From the NCBI GenBank assembly GCA_913053815.1, contig CAJXGK010000139.1, forward strand, positions 1-5,776: 5,776 bases of DNA. Direction: 5' to 3'. Of this stretch, positions 1 through 5,776 are shown one piece after another. Position 1 is the stretch's first letter, and every line of letters begins with the position of its first letter. The DNA is from an uncultured Rhodanobacteraceae bacterium (GTDB taxonomy: Bacteria; Pseudomonadota; Gammaproteobacteria; Xanthomonadales; Rhodanobacteraceae). The notes beneath the pieces are model-generated. The model searched no databases and had not been told where the DNA came from. It was given only the letters and a program-made list of their open reading frames with translations. A program made the position numbers and the translations under genes.

Positions 1-135
1 GATGGATGCCGGAAGGTTGCCACCGGGTGCGAACGGTCGTGAGTAGGCAAAGCGAATCGCTCGACTTTCGAAATGCTCTTCCAGCAGACCGAGAAATTCT
101 CCACCAGTATGTTGCAGTACACATAATTTTATCAT
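1..135 (-). CDS. Class I glutamine amidotransferase-like protein, N-terminal part (cut by the left window edge)
   Basis: The first 45 codons of a gene whose remainder lies beyond position 1. The protein begins MIKLCVLQHTGGEFLGLLEE and continues with a Phe-Ala-Tyr-Ser-Arg-Pro-Phe stretch. The opening hydrophobic strand followed by Leu-Gln-His, a Gly-rich turn and a helix is typical of GMP-synthase-like class I glutamine amidotransferases, which release ammonia from glutamine or cleave gamma-glutamyl bonds. The catalytic Cys-His-Glu residues would lie later in the protein and cannot be seen, so activity and substrate are open. I chose ATG 133-135 because an in-frame TAG lies two codons upstream and a GAGG Shine-Dalgarno sequence sits at 147-150. 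It starts 107 bases after the accC stop with no visible terminator between, so cotranscription with accC is possible. A paralogue of another Rossmann-like family is the main alternative. Confidence 0.72.
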   Translation of the reverse strand, partial: MIKLCVLQHTGGEFLGLLEEHFESRAIRFAYSRPFAPGGNLPASI

Positions 136-242
136 TGACTACTCATCCTCGGCGCATCAATAAATACCTGGCTGGGAGCTTGCCGTATTGTTCACCTGGG
201 TGGTAGATTCCCGATGCTTCACGAAAGCGCTGAGCCACGTTT

Positions 243-1605
<1,363 letters not shown>

Positions 1606-1613
<8 letters not shown>

Positions 1614-1755
1614 GGCAAGGGTTTCGCAGGCAGTGCGTGGGGATTCGATGCCGAGCCGAATAGGGGGATGTACGAATCCACTCCTGGATACGTTTGGCAC
1701 AGCCTGAACACTGCGTGGTATCAACCCGTAAGGCAGGGTAGTGAGTAACCATCAT
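1606..1755 (-). CDS. Possible 49-residue small protein or coupling ORF between accB and accC
   Basis: An open frame that fills the unusually long accB-accC spacer exactly. Its ATG (1753-1755) follows the accB TGA (1756-1758) with no gap, and its TAA (1606-1608) lies inside the first codons of accC. A second in-frame ATG is the next codon. The product begins [20 protein letters not shown] and ends with His-Cys-Leu-Arg-Asn-Pro-Cys-His-Ala, giving four cysteines, two in a CxxC pair, plus nearby histidines. That pattern could bind a metal, but I do not recognise a family. Ribosomes leaving accB could restart here and then deliver translation to accC, whose own start lacks a clear ribosome binding site. 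The alternative is chance: an open frame of this length is not rare in GC-rich DNA. The tight fit at both ends is the only strong argument. Confidence 0.3.
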
Positions 1756-2229
1756 TCAGGCGATCACGAACATGGGTTCGTCGAATTCGACAGGCTGACC
1801 ATTCTCGACCAGAACTGCGGCGATCGTACCGCTGTGGTCGGCCTCAATCTGGTTGAACATCTTCATCGCCTCAATGATGCCAATGGTTTCACCTTGCTGC
1901 ACCGCTTGCCCGACTTTGACAAAGGGGGGGGACTCAGGGCTGGGAGCAGAATAAAAGGTGCCGACCATGGGAGAAAGTACGATATGCCCGGCGGGTAAGG
2001 AAGGGGGGGCGTCCGGCTCGGCCGCCAGGTTTTGGGGTACGGATGGGTTACCCGGCTGGCCCGCCATGTGTACATGGGTAACCGGCGAGCCGGTCGGCAG
2101 GGTTGCGGGATTGGTTTTGGTCGGCACTCGGGAGAGACGCACAACCTCCTCGCCCTCCTTGATTTCCAGTTCAGCCAGATTGGATTCTTCCAGCAAGTCG
2201 ATAAGTTTTCTGATTTTTCTAAGGTCCAT
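1756..2229 (-). CDS. accB: Biotin carboxyl carrier protein of acetyl-CoA carboxylase
   Basis: A 157-residue protein (E. coli AccB has 156). It carries the biotin that AccC carboxylates and that the AccAD carboxyltransferase discharges onto acetyl-CoA. The N-terminal helix region begins [20 protein letters not shown], as in the family. Residues about 35-80 form a Pro/Ala-rich flexible linker. The biotinyl domain (about 82-157) contains SPMVGTFY and [15 protein letters not shown], with Lys123 as the biotinylated residue for the BirA ligase. I chose ATG 2227-2229 because it gives the family N terminus and is preceded by AAGAGG five bases upstream (plus-strand 2235-2240); the frame is open upstream to 2292 but that extension lacks these features. 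It lies 73 bases after aroQ. The coding strand has C8 and C7 runs at about 1924-1931 and 2003-2009, both in frame. Confidence 0.97.
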   Translation of the reverse strand: MDLRKIRKLIDLLEESNLAELEIKEGEEVVRLSRVPTKTNPATLPTGSPVTHVHMAGQPGNPSVPQNLAAEPDAPPSLPAGHIVLSPMVGTFYSAPSPESPPFVKVGQAVQQGETIGIIEAMKMFNQIEADHSGTIAAVLVENGQPVEFDEPMFVIA

Positions 2230-2234
2230 AATGG

Positions 2235-2240
2235 CCTCTT
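2235..2240 (-). promoter_or_regulatory. Ribosome binding site deciding the accB start
   Basis: AAGAGG on the minus strand, five bases before ATG 2227-2229. It favours the family-like MDLRK start over an upstream in-frame ATG at 2290-2292, which has no comparable sequence before it. Confidence 0.6.
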
Positions 2241-2302
2241 GCGTGGGGTAGGCTTGGTATGTACTCGCAATCAATGCCGCGCAGGTCGTCATAGCGGTCG
2301 GG

Positions 2303-2767
2303 TTACCGGGATGGGTTTTGAGGGCTGGACCGGGCTAGATGAGTGCGCAGGGCCTGTAAGGCGAGGTGATAGCTGTAGGCGCCGAAGCCGGTCACCACGC
2401 CGAGCGCGATGTCACTGAAGTAGGAGTGACTGCGAAACGGCTCGCGGGCGTGGATATTGCTCATGTGCACCTCCACAAAGGGGATTGCGACGGCCAGCAA
2501 AGCATCGCGTAGTGCCACGCTGCTGTGGGTGTAGCCGGCGGGGTTGAACAGAATGCCAGCAATTTGCTCTTCGCGGGCCAGGTGAATACGGTCGATCAAG
2601 GCATGTTCGGCATTGGACTGAAAGCAGATCAACGCATCACCGGTCGTTTGGGCTGCGGCCTGCAAGCTAGAGTTGATCTCCGCCAGACTCAAAGGGCCAT
2701 AGCGTTCGGGTTCGCGTACCCCGAGTAGGTTGAGATTGGGCCCATGCAGGACGAGAAGTGTGGTCAC
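2303..2767 (-). CDS. aroQ: 3-dehydroquinate dehydratase, type II
   Basis: A 154-residue protein, normal length for the small dodecameric type II dehydroquinases, which convert 3-dehydroquinate to 3-dehydroshikimate in the cytoplasmic shikimate pathway. The family signature [20 protein letters not shown] (residues 5-24) contains the catalytic Arg18 and Tyr23. [17 protein letters not shown] (74-90) contains the conserved Asn75 and His81. The run [14 protein letters not shown] (99-112) contains Glu99, the catalytic His101 and Arg112. All expected active-site residues are present. The start codon is GTG (2765-2767): it gives exactly the family N terminus, and I see no in-frame ATG nearby upstream and no strong Shine-Dalgarno sequence, so initiation may be weak. 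The gene precedes accB and accC, an order common in gammaproteobacteria. Its upstream frame stays open into the inverted-repeat element at 2881, which I take to be accidental. Confidence 0.96.
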   Translation of the reverse strand: MTTLLVLHGPNLNLLGVREPERYGPLSLAEINSSLQAAAQTTGDALICFQSNAEHALIDRIHLAREEQIAGILFNPAGYTHSSVALRDALLAVAIPFVEVHMSNIHAREPFRSHSYFSDIALGVVTGFGAYSYHLALQALRTHLARSSPQNPSR

Positions 2768-2804
2768 GAGCAGATGAGATCGTTGCGCCGCAAGCGGGAT
2801 GGCT

Positions 2805-2834
2805 AGTTTGCCAGTGACGCTGCAGACTTGTCCA
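2805..2834 (-). promoter_or_regulatory. Weak sigma70-type promoter candidate for aroQ-accB-accC
   Basis: On the minus strand, TGGACA (2829-2834, five of six matches to TTGACA) is followed 18 bases later by CAAACT (2805-2810, three of six matches to TATAAT). It lies about 40 bases before the aroQ GTG and just downstream of the inverted repeat at 2844-2876. The -10 match is poor. A promoter inside the AT-rich element at 2881-3047 is an equally reasonable alternative. Confidence 0.2.
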
Positions 2835-2843
2835 GTTCGGTGT

Positions 2844-2876
2844 AGTTCGCCGAAGTTAGCCGCTATTCGGCGAACT
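2844..2876. promoter_or_regulatory. Inverted repeat with 11-bp perfect arms upstream of aroQ
   Basis: AGTTCGCCGAA (2844-2854) and its exact complement TTCGGCGAACT (2866-2876) are separated by 11 bases. A third related half-site, CAGTTCGG, lies at 2833-2840 and could pair alternatively with 2850-2854. The repeat sits between the mobile element and the weak promoter candidate, with no T tract on either side, so it is less like a terminator than like an operator or an mRNA leader structure for the aroQ-accB-accC operon. The function is inferred only from position. Confidence 0.4.
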
Positions 2877-2880
2877 GAAG

Positions 2881-3047
2881 CTAGGAGCCTGTCGGACTTG
2901 GGAAGAATCGACTACGGCGGTGGAAAATGGATCTATTTTTTCGCTCTTTATCGTTAAATAGAACCCCTATTCGCCTCAAAAGATCAAAAAACGGTCCTCA
3001 ATTTTTCATCCACCTCGCTACGCCCCCCAAGTCCGACAAGCTCCTAG
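2881..3047. mobile_element. Short inverted-repeat element (MITE-like or decayed insertion sequence), 167 bp
   Basis: The left end CTAGGAGCCTGTCGGACTTG (2881-2900) and the complement of the right end (3026-3047) match at 21 of 22 positions, differing only at the base GCC versus GCT. Looser symmetry continues inward (GGTGGAAAATGG near 2920 against GGTGGATGAAAAAT near 3015). The outermost CTAG on each side is palindromic and may be a 4-bp target duplication. The interior is AT-rich and has no transposase-length frame; a 38-codon minus-strand frame (2884-2997) ending Pro-Ser-Pro-Thr-Gly-Ser may be a relic or chance. The element separates aroQ from a membrane-protein frame and supplies that frame's last nine codons. 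I cannot assign a transposase family from the ends alone. A non-mobile repeat is less likely given the long, nearly perfect ends. Confidence 0.7.
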
Positions 3048-3347
3048 AATCGAAAAAATAAACCGCTGTGAAATGCCCAGGGGTGTAGGTAAAATTACGC
3101 CCCCAGGTTTGAGCCGCAGATGCCCCAGATCACCACTCATAGTCACCGATACAATCCTGTTGGCGGATTGCTCAAAATATCCAGTTTGGCTAAATGGGGA
3201 AGGATGTGATGTCTTATCGTTGGGAGAAATAAGATAGATCACAAACGCCAGAAATATCAATATTACGATAATTTCTAATATAAATTTCCTTGTGTGGTTA
3301 CGGTATCTTGCTCGCTTTCTATCCTGGAAGATATGAATAAAACCCAT
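3018..3347 (-). CDS. Hypothetical single-pass membrane protein, probably truncated by the adjacent element
   Basis: A 109-residue frame from ATG 3345-3347. It has a basic N-terminal segment (residues 9-21, rich in Arg and Lys), one hydrophobic helix FILEIIVILIFLAFVIYLIS (22-41), and a 68-residue tail that would lie outside the cytoplasmic membrane by the positive-inside rule. I recognise no family. No Shine-Dalgarno sequence precedes the ATG, and the frame stays open without another ATG to a TAA at 3534-3536, so the original 5' end may be lost or rewritten. The last nine codons and the TAG are encoded by the inverted repeat of the element at 2881-3047, so the native C terminus is missing. The region is more AT-rich than the flanking genes, which fits foreign or decaying DNA. 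It may not be expressed. Confidence 0.35.
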   Translation of the reverse strand: MGFIHIFQDRKRARYRNHTRKFILEIIVILIFLAFVIYLISPNDKTSHPSPFSQTGYFEQSANRIVSVTMSGDLGHLRLKPGGVILPTPLGISQRFIFSILGACRTWGA

Positions 3348-3504
3348 TGATTGTGCACACTTTTTTACGTTGGGTGGCGAGCTGATGACATCGATATCTT
3401 CGGCGCTCAGATCACTACGGGTGACATATCCAGTACCGCGATGGAGGAACGTTTGCCAGGCAAGTCGAGCCGCATAAGAATCTGGTGATAATGAGGCCGC
3501 TGGG

Positions 3505-3753
3505 GAAGATTTCGGCGTTATTCCGTTGGCAGCTTAGACCTGCATCTCGCCGGTGATCGCCTACGGGCGCGGTGGTGTCGTCGAGACGCTATGTGGACGG
3601 GAAGCTGTGCCGCCGACAGACCTTTTCTTTGAGGAGCAATCGGCCAAGTCAATCATCACGGCGGTGGAGCGCTTCGAGAAAGTCGGGACGGTTCACGGTG
3701 AAGCAATGATCTTGATGGATGCGGTTCGCGACTCACCACAGCCTACGGCGTGA
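3505..3753 (+). pseudogene. C-terminal fragment of a GT4-type glycosyltransferase, nonsense-mutated
   Basis: Read in one plus-strand frame, the DNA encodes Glu-Asp-Phe-Gly-Val-Ile-Pro-Leu-Ala-Ala, then TAG (3535-3537), then TCISPVIAYGRGGVVETLCG and a Phe-Phe-Glu-Glu-Gln segment ending in AVERFE. This matches the order of motifs in the sugar-nucleotide-binding half of GT4 glycosyltransferases (EDFGIxPxEAxACGxPVIAYGxGG, then GxFFxxQ, then AVxxFE). Three signs show it is dead: the in-frame stop; Ala where the second glutamate of the EX7E motif should be; and the absence of the N-terminal acceptor domain of roughly 280 residues. After AVERFE (about 3680) the family resemblance is lost, although the frame runs on to TGA 3751-3753. 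Such enzymes usually build exopolysaccharide or lipopolysaccharide. It is the only gene-like sequence on the plus strand. Confidence 0.7.
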
Positions 3754-3980
3754 CGGTAGCGATGGGCGGCATTGTAGAGGGGCGTCAGTAGATTATTGCG
3801 TGGGTACAAAAAAACGTCATCCCGGGCGCAGACCCGGGATCCAGGGTGAGGTCGTGGTGGCGAGATCGGTTTCGTAGGCACGGTTGTCAACCCAGAACGA
3901 ATGGTCACGCAGCGGTATGCCATGCGTAGCAATTCAGTGACTTATAAGTCCGAAATGGGATCAGCCTGGGCCAGCCGGTA
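3754..3980. other. Intergenic stretch between the glycosyltransferase relic and the lipoprotein gene
   Basis: No supported gene. It contains the hairpin and T tract at 3808-3840 and a 12-bp perfect palindrome, GACTTATAAGTC, at 3939-3950. A 79-codon minus-strand frame crosses the interval but includes the hairpin arms and resembles nothing I know. No tRNA cloverleaf was seen. Confidence 0.5.
3808..3840 (-). terminator. Probable intrinsic terminator of the aceE-lipoprotein unit
   Basis: On the minus strand the stem ATCCCGGG (3833-3840), a six-base loop and the complementary arm CCCGGGAT (3819-3826) are followed by GACG and seven T (3808-3814). It lies about 140 bases after the lipoprotein stop and faces the right way. 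The core (TCATCCCGGG, loop, CCCGGGATCCAGG) also resembles the dispersed REP-like palindromes of many proteobacteria, so it may be a repeat that doubles as a terminator. The four bases between stem and T tract make termination less certain. Confidence 0.55.
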
Positions 3981-4769
3981 TCAAATGTGCTTGCTGGCAG
4001 AATGAGGCAATTGTGGGAAATCAGCGGTAATGAAGCCGCCCACCGGGTAACGCAATACCCGCCAACCCTTGCCTTTGAAGGCGGCTCTGATCTGGATGAT
4101 TTTGGACTTTTTAAGATCTCGTATGAAGCGCGGGTCATTCTTGATGAACAGAGCCGGTTCATTACCGTGGGGAAGATAGGCGGCCCAGTTTTGCCACGGC
4201 CGGGTATCGAAGCGTATCCGGACCCGGCATAAACCTCGGCAACGGAACCCCGGTGCGGTACCAAACAGATACACACTCTGCCCCCACTTGGCATGCCGCC
4301 GCAAGACCAGACGAACCTTGCCGGGCAAGCCGGTTTTCACCTTGTTATAGATCGCAGCGGTGTACTGCAAAGCGCCGGATTGCCGGGCACTTTGGTAGCT
4401 CCATAAGGCTTGCAGACTGCGTAGTTGTACCTCGGCATGAGCCCGGGCTTTGACCTGAGAGAGAGTTTTTGCCACGGCCGTCGCGGCAGGCGTACCGGCA
4501 TAGCGGGCCAGGATCTCCTCGCCAATGGGCAGCGCCAATTGTGCCGAATCCCGTTGTAGTAAGTCCCGGTAGATAGACAATTTTCGTGCTGCCGCCGCAT
4601 TCCGTACCGCAACCGCTTGGGCGGCATGTTGCCGCTGCTGGGCGGCCCGGTCGGCCTGGGAGGTACAAGCTGCCAACGTGGCCGCAGCCAGAAACAACAC
4701 GGCCCAGCGCATACCCAACCCCCAGCGGTTGGGTGCCGGCCCCAGCCGAATCGGTGCTCCCAGACGCAT
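3981..4769 (-). CDS. Predicted lipoprotein encoded immediately after aceE
   Basis: A 262-residue protein of unknown function. A lipoprotein signal, MRWAVLFLAAATLAAC from residue 20, ends in a lipobox (Leu-Ala-Ala-Cys, Cys35), so the mature protein should be lipid-anchored in the envelope. An Ala/Gln/Arg-rich, probably helical segment follows (about 38-110). The C-terminal half (about 140-260) looks beta-rich, with VRLVLRRHAKWGQSVYLF, a Cys-x3-Cys pair (FRCRGLC) able to form a disulphide, and a closing YPVGGF. This layout recalls uncharacterised lipoproteins of xanthomonads; that is from memory. ATG 4767-4769 is preferred: GGAG lies eight bases upstream and only one base separates it from the aceE stop, so translation is probably coupled. 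ATG 4710-4712 gives a more typical 16-residue signal and is a serious alternative (243 residues). A terminator-like hairpin follows. Confidence 0.8.
   Translation of the reverse strand: MRLGAPIRLGPAPNRWGLGMRWAVLFLAAATLAACTSQADRAAQQRQHAAQAVAVRNAAAARKLSIYRDLLQRDSAQLALPIGEEILARYAGTPAATAVAKTLSQVKARAHAEVQLRSLQALWSYQSARQSGALQYTAAIYNKVKTGLPGKVRLVLRRHAKWGQSVYLFGTAPGFRCRGLCRVRIRFDTRPWQNWAAYLPHGNEPALFIKNDPRFIRDLKKSKIIQIRAAFKGKGWRVLRYPVGGFITADFPQLPHSASKHI
4713..4734 (-). repeat. Small inverted repeat just before the alternative lipoprotein start
   Basis: On the minus strand ACCCAACC (4727-4734), a six-base loop and GGTTGGGT (4713-4720) end directly at ATG 4710-4712. In mRNA it would hide the G-rich tract that could serve as ribosome binding site for that ATG, which mildly favours the upstream start at 4769. 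It may be chance. Confidence 0.35.
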
Positions 4770-4770
4770 A

Positions 4771-5776
4771 TCACAAGCTCCGTGGATTGGGCTTGTCGGT
4801 ATCCAGTTTCCAGATCTTGATGGCACGCTGCACGTCTTCGGCATTGACTTGGCCGGCGATTGCCAGTTCGGCCAGTGCCGCATGGGCGATCCAACGCCGG
4901 TCCACCTCAAAGAAATCCCGTAGCTGTTCACGCGTGTCGCTGCGGCCGAAACCATCGGTACCCAGCACGGCATAACCTCGATTCCTGGGTATAAATCCAC
5001 GAATCTGATCGGCGAAAGCGCGCACATAGTCGGTGGCAATAATGACCGGACCCTGCCGTGATTCGAGTAGCCCGTTGACATACGCTACGTGGGGCTTCTG
5101 CAGAGGATGCAGGCGGTTCCAACGGACACTATCCTGACCATCACGGGCCAGTTCAGTAAAGCTTGGACAACTCCAGATATCCGCCTTGATCCCAAACTCG
5201 CTCTCCAGCAGCTCTGCGGCAGCGATGACCTCACGCAGGATGGTTCCTGAGCCCAATAATTGTACGCGAGGCGTACCTTTTTTGACCTTGCCTGCATCGC
5301 GGAACAAGTACATGCCCTTAATGATGCCTTCCTCGGCACCACGAGGCATCTCCGGATGCGTGTAATTTTCGTTCATCACCGTCAGATACCACCAGGCATC
5401 CTCCTGCTCTTCGAGCATACGCCGTACCCCGTCGTGGAGAATCACCGCCACCTCGTAGCTGAACGTCGGATCGTAGGCATGGCAGTTGGGGATGGCCGAG
5501 GCCAACAGATGGCTTTGGCCGTCCTCATGCTGAAGACCTTCCCCATTGAGGGTGGTACGTCCGGCCGTACCACCGATGAGAAAACCACGACAACGCATGT
5601 CACCCGCCGCCCAGGCCAGATCACCAACCCGCTGAAAGCCGAACATAGAGTAATAGATGAACACCGGCAACATCGGTACATTCTGGTAAGAATAGCTGGA
5701 CGCCGCCGCCATCCATGCCGCCATACCGCCGGCTTCACTAATGCCTTCCTGCAATACCTGACCGCGGATATCCTCG
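4771..5776 (-). CDS. aceE: Pyruvate dehydrogenase E1 component, homodimeric type, C-terminal part (cut by the right window edge)
   Basis: The last 334 codons of an enzyme of about 890 residues. With thiamine diphosphate it decarboxylates pyruvate and transfers the acetyl group to the lipoyl domains of E2 in the cytosolic pyruvate dehydrogenase complex. The visible part begins Glu-Asp-Ile-Arg-Gly-Gln-Val-Leu-Gln-Glu-Gly and contains FIYYSMFGFQRVGDLAWAAG, then GRTTLNGEGLQHEDGQSH, whose His matches the active-site His640 of E. coli AceE. NENYTHPEMP, LLGSGTILREV, SFTELARDGQD and RVLGTDGFGRSD-like segments (here AVLGTDGFGRSD) follow in the E. coli order to a C terminus ending Asn-Pro-Arg-Ser-Leu. 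No frameshift or stop is seen. The stop TGA (4771-4773) is one base from the lipoprotein start, and aceF is not the next gene, unlike in E. coli. Confidence 0.97.
   Translation of the reverse strand, partial: EDIRGQVLQEGISEAGGMAAWMAAASSYSYQNVPMLPVFIYYSMFGFQRVGDLAWAAGDMRCRGFLIGGTAGRTTLNGEGLQHEDGQSHLLASAIPNCHAYDPTFSYEVAVILHDGVRRMLEEQEDAWWYLTVMNENYTHPEMPRGAEEGIIKGMYLFRDAGKVKKGTPRVQLLGSGTILREVIAAAELLESEFGIKADIWSCPSFTELARDGQDSVRWNRLHPLQKPHVAYVNGLLESRQGPVIIATDYVRAFADQIRGFIPRNRGYAVLGTDGFGRSDTREQLRDFFEVDRRWIAHAALAELAIAGQVNAEDVQRAIKIWKLDTDKPNPRSL
4778..4781 (-). promoter_or_regulatory. Ribosome binding site for the lipoprotein, inside the aceE 3' end
   Basis: GGAG on the minus strand, eight bases before ATG 4767-4769 and within the last codons of aceE. 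It supports the longer lipoprotein model and coupled translation. Confidence 0.55.

Noticed and set aside
1614..1724. N-terminal extension of accC by 37 codons
   Set aside because: Family members begin at the [15 protein letters not shown] start; the extension has no family resemblance and lies within the accB-accC spacer.
2230..2292. N-terminal extension of accB by 21 codons
   Set aside because: The internal ATG has a Shine-Dalgarno sequence and gives the conserved [13 protein letters not shown] start.
3361..3504. Possible further upstream part of the glycosyltransferase relic, or a 5' extension of the minus-strand membrane-protein frame
   Set aside because: A plus-strand reading near 3363 (Tyr-Val-Gly-Trp-Arg-Ala-Asp) vaguely recalls a GT4 segment, and the opposite minus-strand frame is also open, but neither has the right spacing or a start codon; I could not decide between them.
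3693..3932. 79-codon minus-strand frame across the hairpin region
   Set aside because: It includes both hairpin arms, has no recognisable motif and no ribosome binding site that I can see.
4770..5081. Upstream extension of the lipoprotein frame into aceE
   Set aside because: This part is in a different frame from the clearly conserved aceE and would put over 100 residues before a lipoprotein signal.

Overview
The window looks like chromosomal DNA of a gammaproteobacterium or an Acidithiobacillus-like relative, moderately GC-rich. The evidence is the aroQ-accB-accC gene order, a homodimeric-type pyruvate dehydrogenase E1 (AceE), and a lipoprotein of a kind I associate with xanthomonads and related gammaproteobacteria. 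No species can be named from this sequence. Every confident gene lies on the minus strand, so transcription runs from high to low coordinates.

Right part (5776 to about 3800): the 3' third of aceE enters from the right edge. One base after its stop codon begins a predicted lipoprotein gene with a good Shine-Dalgarno sequence inside the aceE end, so the two are probably translated together. A hairpin followed by a T tract at 3808-3840 is a likely terminator for this unit. aceF is not the next gene.

Middle part (about 3980 to 2768): a degraded accessory patch. It holds a nonsense-mutated C-terminal fragment of a GT4-type glycosyltransferase on the plus strand, a low-GC open frame for a single-pass membrane protein on the minus strand, and a 167-bp element with 22-bp terminal inverted repeats whose end supplies the last codons of that membrane-protein frame. 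Between the element and aroQ lies an 11-bp-arm inverted repeat beside a weak promoter candidate.

Left part (2767 to 1): aroQ (type II dehydroquinase), accB (biotin carboxyl carrier protein) and accC (biotin carboxylase) form a probable operon linking the shikimate pathway with the first step of fatty-acid synthesis. The accB-accC spacer is unusually long and is filled by a 49-codon open frame that starts at the accB stop and ends across the accC start. Downstream of accC, where prmA is often found, the first 45 codons of a class I glutamine amidotransferase-like protein run off the left edge.

I see no defence system, CRISPR array, tRNA or rRNA. The points most worth checking are the 49-codon frame, the short inverted-repeat element and the glycosyltransferase relic.
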